NCBI GenBank assembly: GCA_963832725.1
Contig: CAWHVG010000002.1
Coordinates: forward strand, 1,116,001 to 1,180,000
Direction: 5' to 3'
DNA from: JAEZBP01 sp963832725
GTDB taxonomy: Bacteria; Myxococcota_A; Polyangia; Polyangiales; Sandaracinaceae
Length of the DNA: 64,000 nt
Shown here: piece after piece, positions 56,108 through 64,000 of the stretch
Numbering within the stretch: position 1 is the stretch's first letter
Layout: each line of letters starts with the position of its first letter
Made by a program: the position numbers and the translations under genes
Notes under the pieces: generated by a model
What the model saw: the letters and a program-made list of their open reading frames with translations, nothing else
Told to the model about the DNA's origin: nothing
Database searches by the model: none

Positions 56108-56472
56108 GGTGGGCGGCGGCCGGAGGGTCACCGTGCCACATCATAGGATGGGCCCGCTCCGGACGCTCGAAAGCTTCTGATGCGCGGGAGCCGCCGGAAG
56201 TTTACCCGAGCCGGGGACGAGGCGACAATCGCTGGCCGAGGTGGCTGGTGTCGAACGAGCGCTCCTCGTCTTTCCGGCTAGACAGGCCCGTCTCGCCGCC
56301 CGTCCCTCCTCCAAAATGCTTCAGCATTTCGTCGTCGGGCCGAACGACAATCCAGACCTATCGCGCTCGGAAATCCTTCGGGCGTCGTTTGACACCAGTC
56401 ACCGAGCTCGGCGACGACGGAACGAGGAAGGCCGCCCGCGCAGCGCACGGACGGCCTCGGAAGCAGGGCGCG
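56108..56472. other. Intergenic region with repeated hairpin
   Basis: 365 bp between two minus-strand genes. Contains the hairpin AAAATGCTTCAGCATTTC (56313-56330), nearly identical to one at 59771-59788, and a terminator at 56429-56457. No gene recognised. Confidence 0.55.
56429..56457 (-). terminator. Terminator of the M16 peptidase operon
   Basis: On the minus strand AGGCCGTCCGTGCG, CTG loop, CGCGGGCGGCCT (small bulge), followed by TCCTCGTT, just after the stop of the downstream M16 gene. Confidence 0.5.
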
Positions 56473-58020
56473 TCAGTTCGAGGCGTCTGCCGTCGGCGCG
56501 CTTCCCGCGGTCTCGCCCTCGCTCAGCGCGGGGAAGGTCGAGACCTCCTCCCCGTTGGTGTCGATCACGCGGACGGGCCCGTAGCGCCGGAGGGGCTCCA
56601 CGATGTCCGCCGCCTTGCCCACCGCGACGATGAGCGCCTGGTCGGGGTGGATGTAGTGCTGGGCCGCTTGGAGCGCCTGGTCGGGCGTCACGGCCCGGAT
56701 CGAGGTCCGGTAGGTGTCCCAATAGTCGTCCGGCAGCCCGAACTCGCGCAGCTGCTCCACCATGGAGGCGACGCGGCCCGCGGTCTCGATCTGGAGCGGG
56801 AACGAATCGCTCAGGTAGCGCTGGGCGTCCTGGATCTCGGGCTCGGGCGCCGCTTGGGCGACGATGCGATCGAGGTGCTCCATGAACCCGGCCATCGCCT
56901 GCTCGGTCACCTCGTTGCGCACGGCGGCGTAGGCGATGAAGGGCGCGATCTGGGCCGTCTCCTGGACGCGGCTGTAGGCGCCGTAGGTCAGGCTCCGCTG
57001 CTCGCGCAGGTCCATGAAGAGACGCGCCGCCGCCGACCCGCCGAGCACCTGGTTGGCCACCTCGAGCGGTACGAAATTCGGATCGTTGCGCGAGAGCGCC
57101 AGGTTGCCGACGTAGATGACCGACTGCACCGACTCGGGCCGGTCGACCACCACCACCTGCCGCGAGGTGCGCTCGGGCGGGTTCGGGTACTCGGTCTCGG
57201 GCACCGGGCGGGCATGCCAGCCGCGGAAGGCGCGCTCGGCCGACTGGCGGAGCTGGTCGGGCTGCACGTCGCCGACCGCCACCAGGAAGCTGTTGTTCGG
57301 CACCACGTGCGTGTGGTGCCAAGTGCGGAGATCGCGGCGCGAGATGTGCTCGACCGCCTCGGGCGTGGTGTCCACGTGCGCGTACGGGTGGTTGCCGTAG
57401 AGCCCGCGGTAGAGCTCGCGGCGCGCCAGGTAGCGCGGCTGCTGCGAGGAGAGCGCGAGCCGGTCGAGCTCGCGGTGCTTGAGCCGGCGCAGCTCGGTCT
57501 CCGCGAAGCGCGGGTTCATCGTCACGTCGGCGAGGATCTGCATCGCGTCGTCGAGGTGATCGCGCAGCGCCGACACCATGATGTAGGTGTTCTCCTCGTC
57601 GGAGCCGACGGAGAGGTTCGCGCCCAGGAAGTCGACCGACTCGGCGAGCTCGGCGCTCGTCTTGCTGCGCGTGCCCTCCTTCAGCATCTCGGCGGTGATG
57701 TGCGCGAGACCGGGCAGCTCCGCCGGATCGCTGGCGTCGCCGCTCTTCACGACCAGCCGTAGGTACACGAGCGGCAGGTCGCCGTAGCGGACGGTGTTGA
57801 GCTCGAGCCCCGAGGTGGTCTGGGCCCGCGTGATCTCCGGGAACTGGATGTCACGCGGCGGCCCGGACGCGGGAGCCTCCTCGTGCGGCGGCTCCTCGCG
57901 GATCACCTCGACGGTGGTCTCGTTGCCGGCCGTGGTCTCCTCGTCGGTCTGGGGCTGCTGCGGCCCGCCGCAGCTCGCCGCGAGCGCCGCGGAGAGCGAG
58001 AGCATGACGACGCGGTTCAT
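56473..58020 (-). CDS. M16 family peptidase-like lipoprotein, non-catalytic partner
   Basis: 515 residues. The start MNRVVMLSLSAALAASCGG is a lipoprotein signal. M16 fold: ITRAQTTSGLELNTVRYGDL, LPGLAHITAEMLKEGTRSKT, AAARLFMDLREQRSLTYGAY. Where active enzymes have HxxEH, this one reads HITAEM, so zinc is not bound. The second-domain R-SLTYGA motif is kept. Such pairs (one active, one inactive subunit) form heterodimers. Its ATG overlaps the upstream stop (ATGA), so it is translationally coupled. Periplasmic, membrane-anchored. Confidence 0.85.
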   Translation of the reverse strand: MNRVVMLSLSAALAASCGGPQQPQTDEETTAGNETTVEVIREEPPHEEAPASGPPRDIQFPEITRAQTTSGLELNTVRYGDLPLVYLRLVVKSGDASDPAELPGLAHITAEMLKEGTRSKTSAELAESVDFLGANLSVGSDEENTYIMVSALRDHLDDAMQILADVTMNPRFAETELRRLKHRELDRLALSSQQPRYLARRELYRGLYGNHPYAHVDTTPEAVEHISRRDLRTWHHTHVVPNNSFLVAVGDVQPDQLRQSAERAFRGWHARPVPETEYPNPPERTSRQVVVVDRPESVQSVIYVGNLALSRNDPNFVPLEVANQVLGGSAAARLFMDLREQRSLTYGAYSRVQETAQIAPFIAYAAVRNEVTEQAMAGFMEHLDRIVAQAAPEPEIQDAQRYLSDSFPLQIETAGRVASMVEQLREFGLPDDYWDTYRTSIRAVTPDQALQAAQHYIHPDQALIVAVGKAADIVEPLRRYGPVRVIDTNGEEVSTFPALSEGETAGSAPTADASN

Positions 58021-59439
58021 TGCGCGCCTCCTTCCTGCTGCTGCTGCTGGGTCACGGGCACCACGTCGAGGACGGTGCGGTTGGTGGGCGCGAAGTACTG
58101 GCCCGCCGCCCGGCGGATGTCGTCGTCGGTGACGGCGAGGTAGCGCTCGAGCTCGCCGCGAATGAGCTCCGCGTTACCCCAGTAGGTCTCGTACTCGGCC
58201 AGGCGCTGCGCCCGCTGCAGGTTCGACTGCAGGCCGAAGATGAAGATGGAACGGACCCGGTTCTTGGCCTTCTCGAGCTCGCGCGCGCTGACGCCGTCGT
58301 GCGCGATGCGCTCGAATCTGCCGGTAGATGAGCGGGCGGACTTCGGCGCCGGTGTGACCCTGGCTGACGATGCCCCACACGCTGAAGAGATCGGGCCCGC
58401 GCCGATCGTCGGTCGACACCGAGACCGACTGCATGTACTCGCGCTCCTTGACCAGCTCCTGGTAGAGGCGCGACGACTCGCCGTCGCCGAGCACCAGCGA
58501 GAGCATCTCGAGGGCGTAGTGGTCGTGCTCGCGGTCCGGCGGGATGTGCCAGGCGACGTGGAAGGCCGGCCGCTCGGCCAGCGGATCCTCAATCGTGTCC
58601 GTGCGCTCGCTCGTCTGGGGCGAGAGCGGCGGCGGCTCGAAGTCCGGCACCTCGCGCGAGGGGACGCTGGCGAAGTAGCGGTGGATGAGCTGCATCGCCT
58701 CGTCGGGATCGAAATCGCCCGAGATGCTGACGACGGCGTTGTTCGGCGCGTAGTAGGTCTGCCAGAACTGCTGCACCGCGCTCAGCGGCGCGTTCTCGAG
58801 ATCCTCCATCGCGCCAATCGTCGAGTGCGCGTAGGGCCAGTAGTCGCCGAACGCGAGCTCGTTGATGCGGAGGAAGCTCTTCGCGTAGGGCTGGTTGAGG
58901 TAGCTCTGGCGGAACTCCTCCATGACCACCTGCCGCTGGTTCTCGAAGTTCTCCTCCGTGACGGCCAGCGAGCGCATGCGGTCGGCCTCCAGCCACAGAC
59001 CGAGGGCGAGCTCGTTGCTCGGCAGCGTCTCGAAGTAGTTCGTCCGATCCTCGCTGGTCGTCCCGTTCATCGAGCCGCCGCGGTTCATGATCAGCGAGAA
59101 GTGCTCGCCCTTCGCGACGTTCTCGGAGCCCTGGAACATCATGTGCTCGAAGAGGTGGGCGAAGCCGGAGCGACCGCGGACCTCGTTGCGCGAGCCGACG
59201 TCGTAGTAGACGGCGATGCCGACGGTCGGCACCGTCCAATCGGGGCTCAGCACCACGCGCAGCCCGTTGTCGAGCTGCTCGCGCCGGATGGGCAGGCGCG
59301 CGAGCGGTGAGTCCTCGCTGGCGTCGGCGGCGTGCGCCGTCGGTTGCTCTCCTCGCTGCGCCGCGGCCAGCGTGCCCGCCGTCCCGGCGGCGAGCAGGCC
59401 GAGCCCCACGGCGAGCCTCGTCCATGTGGTTCTCTTCAT
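58017..59439 (-). CDS. M16 family zinc metallopeptidase, catalytic partner, frameshifted
   Basis: 473 residues after removing one base at 58314 (GATC read as GAATC on the plus strand). A signal peptide (LAVGLGLLAAGTAGTLAAAQ) precedes the active site GFAHLFEHMMFQGSENVAKG with HxxEH, the distal Glu in EENFENQRQVVMEE, and after the correction RIAHDGVSARELEKAKNRV. Active M16 enzymes degrade or process short peptides in a closed chamber. Directly upstream of, and overlapping, the inactive partner gene. Confidence 0.88.
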
Positions 59440-59922
59440 CGTTGGAAGGCTCCTCGCTCCCTGCGCGTGAATGAAATGTGCGAGTGACTGAAAGACGTGC
59501 GGATCAGTACACGGGGCCTTCGGCTTTGTTCCCGGGCCCCGTTGCCGGGCCCAGTATCCAAATCGGGACGTCATCACCCGAGATCCGCGGCCCGGTCCCG
59601 ACCCCGCGGGCGTCGTACCACGAGCCTCCCTCGCGGGCCATGTGTCGCCGCTTGACGGCGTCGCGCGTGAAACCTAGGCTGTGTGCCCTTTTCCGCCAGG
59701 AGTTCGATTCTGCGCCGCTCCCGTCGCCCCGTCGGTGGAACGGGCCCGCTTTCCGCCCGGCTGTTCGTCGAAAATGCTTCGGCATTTCCTCCTCTCGGCC
59801 AAACGGAGTTCGGACCCGTCGTGCTCGCCGGGACTCGGTCCGCGGTCTTGAATCGAGCTCTTGGAAACGAAGTTCATCGGGGGCGTTGGAGCGTCTCCGG
59901 AGATCGGGCGCGATCGAGAATC
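59440..59922. other. Intergenic region between divergent genes, with repeated hairpin
   Basis: 483 bp. It holds the hairpin AAAATGCTTCGGCATTTC (59771-59788), a GC-rich inverted repeat (CCGGGCCC units near 59530-59555), and space for two promoters. No gene or riboswitch recognised. Confidence 0.55.
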
Positions 59923-61158
59923 ATGACAGCGGCCGTCCTCTGTATCGGCACCGAGCTCACGCGTGGCGAGCTGGTCGACACCAACGCCGCGTGGCTCTCC
60001 GACGAGCTGACGCGGATCGGCTTCGACATCGACGAGCACGCCGTCGTGGCGGACGACGTCGAGGCGATCCGGCGCACCCTCGCGCGCCTCGCGGAAGGGC
60101 ACGCAATCGTGGTCGTCACCGGCGGGCTCGGTCCCACCACCGACGACGTGACCGCCGAAGCGGCGGCGCGGGCCGCGGGCGTTTCGCTCATGCGGCACGA
60201 GGCCTCGCTGGAGGCCATCAAGCGACGCTTCGCCGCCGCGGGGCGGGAGATGTCGCCTTCGAACGCCAAGCAGGCGGACGTGCCGGCGGGCGCGAGCGTG
60301 CTGGAGAACGCGATCGGCACGGCGCCCGGGTTCGCGCTGAGTCTCGGGGATTGCCGCTGCTTCTTTCTGCCGGGCGTGCCGCGGGAGATGGAGCACATGT
60401 TCGCCGAGCGCGTGCAGCCCGAGATCGCGCCGCGTGGCGACCGGCTCACCCATCAGATCCGGCTCCGCACTTTCGGTCTGCCGGAGTCGCAGGTCGGCGA
60501 GCGCCTGTCGGGGATCGAAGAGGCGTTCGAGGGCGTGACGCTCGGCTACCGCGCCACGTATCCCGAGATCGAGGTGAAGGTGCTCGTCCGCGCGGCCTCC
60601 GAGGCCGAGGCGGAGGAGCGGGCGGCCCGTGTCGCGGCGGAGGTCCGCGGGCGCCTCGACGAGACGGTGTACGGGGAGGGCGAGGTCTCGTTCGCCGAGC
60701 ACGTGGGCCGGGTGCTGCGCGATCGGCGGCTCACGGTGGCGCTCGCCGAGAGCTGCACCGGCGGCATGGTGGGCTCGCTGATCACGGACGTGCCGGGCAG
60801 CTCCGACTACCTCCTGCTCGATGCGGTGACCTACTCGAACGCGGCCAAGACCCGCGTGCTCGGTGTCAGCTCGGACGTTCTGCGCGCCTACGGCGCCGTC
60901 AGCGCGGAGTGCGCGGAGGCGATGGCGGACGGCGCGCGCCGGGTGGCGGACTCGGACATCGCCGTGTCCATCACCGGCATCGCCGGGCCCGGCGGCGGGA
61001 CCGAGTCCAAGCCGGTGGGGACGGTCTGGATGGGCGTCGCGCGGCGGGATCGGGAGACCGAGGTCATCGAGCACCGGCTGAGCGGCGATCGCGCGCGCAT
61101 CCGGCGCATGAGCGCGTTCTTGGCCCTGCGCGCCATCGTGCGGGCGGCCAAGGGCTGA
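59923..61158 (+). CDS. cinA: CinA-family protein (nicotinamide-nucleotide amidase/ADP-ribose pyrophosphatase type)
   Basis: 411 residues. N-terminal MoaB/Mog-like domain (LCIGTELTRGELVDTNAAWL, VVVTGGLGPTTDDVTAEAAA), with FFLPGVPREMEHMF. C-terminal CinA amidase domain (LTVALAESCTGGMVGSLITD, VSITGIAGPGGGTESKPVGT), which deamidates NMN in NAD salvage. Full length for the two-domain form. The start ATG 59923 is chosen by homology; no clear ribosome site is visible. CinA is classically next to recA, as here. Confidence 0.93.
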   Translation: MTAAVLCIGTELTRGELVDTNAAWLSDELTRIGFDIDEHAVVADDVEAIRRTLARLAEGHAIVVVTGGLGPTTDDVTAEAAARAAGVSLMRHEASLEAIKRRFAAAGREMSPSNAKQADVPAGASVLENAIGTAPGFALSLGDCRCFFLPGVPREMEHMFAERVQPEIAPRGDRLTHQIRLRTFGLPESQVGERLSGIEEAFEGVTLGYRATYPEIEVKVLVRAASEAEAEERAARVAAEVRGRLDETVYGEGEVSFAEHVGRVLRDRRLTVALAESCTGGMVGSLITDVPGSSDYLLLDAVTYSNAAKTRVLGVSSDVLRAYGAVSAECAEAMADGARRVADSDIAVSITGIAGPGGGTESKPVGTVWMGVARRDRETEVIEHRLSGDRARIRRMSAFLALRAIVRAAKG

Positions 61159-61176
61159 GGGATCACGAGATCCCTC
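61157..61176. repeat. Perfect hairpin just after cinA
   Basis: GAGGGATC-ACGA-GATCCCTC, an 8-bp perfect stem overlapping the cinA stop. No T-run, so weak termination at best. Confidence 0.5.
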
Positions 61177-61561
61177 GGATCCGCGCCTCTTCGCGGTCCA
61201 GCGTCGCGTGACCGGACCGATTTCGCGCCTCGCGATCGACTTCGATTCGAAAAAATCACGCTCGGCGTCAGTCGGCGGGATGGCGGCTGCGTCTGGTGGA
61301 GCAGCTCGTGGGCAGAAACTCCGCGAGATCATGGACGAGAGCGTTCGCGGCGTCCCCATCGGTGGCGCGCGAGTGGTAGGCGCCGAGCCGAGGGGCATTG
61401 CTCCCCGCCGCGGTGTCTGATACTGAACGGATCGACAGTTGCCCGGGCGACCGGGCGTAGACGGCGTCGGCGGTGATGAACCTGGCGAGCCCAGGCCCGC
61501 GCATTCGCGCGGGGGGAGTCTCGCAGCCGACCCCGCAGCCGAGATGGAGGAGAGTTTTCCA
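61177..61561. other. cinA-recA intergenic region
   Basis: 385 bp. It holds the SOS-box candidate at 61423-61438 over a possible promoter (TTGCTC at 61398, TACTGA at 61421, spacer 17). No gene supported. Confidence 0.5.
61423..61438 (+). promoter_or_regulatory. Candidate LexA (SOS) box of recA
   Basis: CTG-AACGGATCGA-CAG has the CTG-N10-CAG spacing and flanking TA/TT of the E. coli-type LexA operator. It overlaps a possible -10 element 120-140 nt before recA. It does not match the M. xanthus consensus as I recall it. Predicted by eye only. Confidence 0.5.
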
Positions 61562-62666
<1,105 letters not shown>

Positions 62667-62946
62667 GCGCGCCAAGAGAGCGGCGCTCGTGCCATGGGCG
62701 CCGCTCCAGGTGGGCGGCTGCGCGATGGGCGCGCCGCTCCGCGTGGCAGGAGAGCGTTCCGTTCCGCCCAGTCGCGGCGCCGCGCGCGGTGAACCGGGGT
62801 GCTGTCATCGCAGCCGCGACTGTGGCACGCGGCGCGGGGGCCCGTCCTTCCGTGAAGCGCATCCCGCGGCTGCTCGTGCAAGCGCATGCGAGCGTCCCAT
62901 CCGGTCGTCGCTGGCATCCTCGCACCGCCGCGGCTATCACGCCGCG

Positions 62947-64000
62947 GTGGCCCGTGAGTGGTTGCTGCTGGTACGCGGAGCGGGCTGCGCGCTCGCGCTT
63001 CTCGGAGTGACGGGCTGCGGCGGTGCCGCGCCGCCGGTGGAGGCTTCGGCTCCGCCGCCCTCGCTCGGGCCGCTGGTCACGCTGGTCCCGGGGGACAGCA
63101 CGCTGGTCGTGGTGGCGCGGCCGGCGGAGCTGATGGACGAGCGTCCCACCCGGCGCGTCGTGCAGGCAGTGCTCCCGAGCGAGCAGCTCGACCAGTTCGC
63201 GCAACGCACGGGGGTCGACCCGCGGCGCCTGTCCGATCTGGTGGTCGCGCAGACGCCCTCGGGCTGGGTCGTTCTGGCCCGTGGCGCGTTCGACGCCGAG
63301 CTGGCGGTGCGCGAGGCCGGGGCCCGGATGGCACCCGTGGAGTCCTCGGACGAGCACCCGGTGCGGCGGGTCGGGTTTCTCGGGGAGCGTCGCGTCGACG
63401 TCTCGGTGCTGGGCCAGGGCGTGGTGTCCTGGGTGGACGGAACCCCGCAGCTCGCGGCGTCGGTGCTGGCGGCGGCCCGGATGCCGCTGGGCGAGCGGCC
63501 GCATCCCCTGCGCGGCACGCTGCTGGGCGAGCTGAGGCGATCCGCCTCGTCGGCGCCCTTCGCGTTCTATGTTCCGCAGCCGCTCGATCTGCCGCGCGAC
63601 GCGGGGGTCGGCGTCCTTCTCGCGCGTGAGCGGGCGCTCGCCGTCTCCGTTCGGCCACGGGACGGGAGGATATTGCAGGTGAACGGGGAGCTGCGCGGCG
63701 AGTTCCCGCCTGGCGCACAGGACAACTTCCGCGCGCTGGCTCGCGCCGTGGCGGAGAGCGATTTGGGCGCTGCGCTCGGCGTGGGGGACGCCCTGCCGAG
63801 CCTCCGGGTCACCGCCGAGGAGACCCGCGTGGACCTCCAGGCCGACGTCGACGCCAGCGTGCTGGCCTCGGGGCTCCGGGTGCTCTTCGTGGCCGAGCTG
63901 CGGGAGATCCTGAACCCGGTGACGGGAGGCGAGTCGCCCGCGGCGCTGGGAACGGAACCTCTCTCCGACGAGACGCCGGTGGCCGCTGAGGGCGCCCCGA
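62947..64000 (+). CDS. Putative lipoprotein, 3' end outside the window
   Basis: An open frame from GTG 62947 runs past the right window edge without a stop (over 350 residues). The N-terminus LLLVRGAGCALALLGVTGCG is a lipoprotein signal with lipobox. The mature part is Asp/Arg/Ala-rich with two similar halves (VDPRRLSDLVVAQTPSGWVV; SDLGAALGVGDALPSLRVTA) and no recognised domain. Same direction as recA, 280 bp away. Not identified. Confidence 0.6.
   Translation, partial: MAREWLLLVRGAGCALALLGVTGCGGAAPPVEASAPPPSLGPLVTLVPGDSTLVVVARPAELMDERPTRRVVQAVLPSEQLDQFAQRTGVDPRRLSDLVVAQTPSGWVVLARGAFDAELAVREAGARMAPVESSDEHPVRRVGFLGERRVDVSVLGQGVVSWVDGTPQLAASVLAAARMPLGERPHPLRGTLLGELRRSASSAPFAFYVPQPLDLPRDAGVGVLLARERALAVSVRPRDGRILQVNGELRGEFPPGAQDNFRALARAVAESDLGAALGVGDALPSLRVTAEETRVDLQADVDASVLASGLRVLFVAELREILNPVTGGESPAALGTEPLSDETPVAAEGAP

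Overview
The window is high-GC DNA from a bacterium that is most likely a member of the Myxococcota, with Polyangia/Sandaracinaceae-like organisms the best guess. The inference rests on a MYXO-CTERM-type C-terminal tail, many lipoproteins and Cys-rich or Asp-rich surface proteins, a HEAT-like/Ser-Thr kinase protein, orphan type VI secretion parts (Hcp, DUF3540/DUF4150) and thrombospondin type-3 repeats. No rRNA, tRNA or CRISPR array was seen.

Layout. 0-7 kb: a beta-helix surface-protein gene is split by a 3.6-kb two-gene DDE transposon (7-bp target duplication), followed by a kinase scrap and a decayed DUF3540-DUF4150 pair. 7-12 kb: two secreted lipoproteins, one a large alpha/beta hydrolase. 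12-25 kb: fatty acid hydroxylase, HEAT-kinase, Hcp, a DNA glycosylase, a DUF4388 protein, a beta-barrel/TSP3 protein and small hypotheticals. 24.7-31.5 kb: fabD, a membrane pyrophosphatase, a flavin amine oxidase and a SEC-C protein. 31.7-37.4 kb: accessory island with an IS630-type and an IS256-type element, a 690-bp duplication and a 22-bp minisatellite. 37.4-64 kb: mostly core genes: a TPR protein, secA, a CAP-domain protein, a cNMP-binding protein, a membrane subtilase, a DUF465 protein, lolA, two glycosyltransferases, glmS, an M16 peptidase pair, cinA, recA and a partial lipoprotein.

Working links. cinA and recA are neighbours, with a CTG-N10-CAG SOS-box candidate between them. The two M16 genes overlap and look like a catalytic/non-catalytic pair. 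lolA serves the many lipoproteins encoded here. Hcp and DUF4150/DUF3540 point to a type VI system whose core genes lie elsewhere.

Main caution and main signal. About twenty genes carry single-base frameshifts, including essential ones (secA, recA, hppA). At least nine of these indels fall on or next to GATC, usually as GATC read as GAATC. This looks like a modification-linked consensus error rather than biology, so the broken genes are annotated here as probably intact. Other unusual items are the hairpin-rich 22-bp array, a dispersed leader repeat upstream of both secA and glmS, and the two-DDE transposon.
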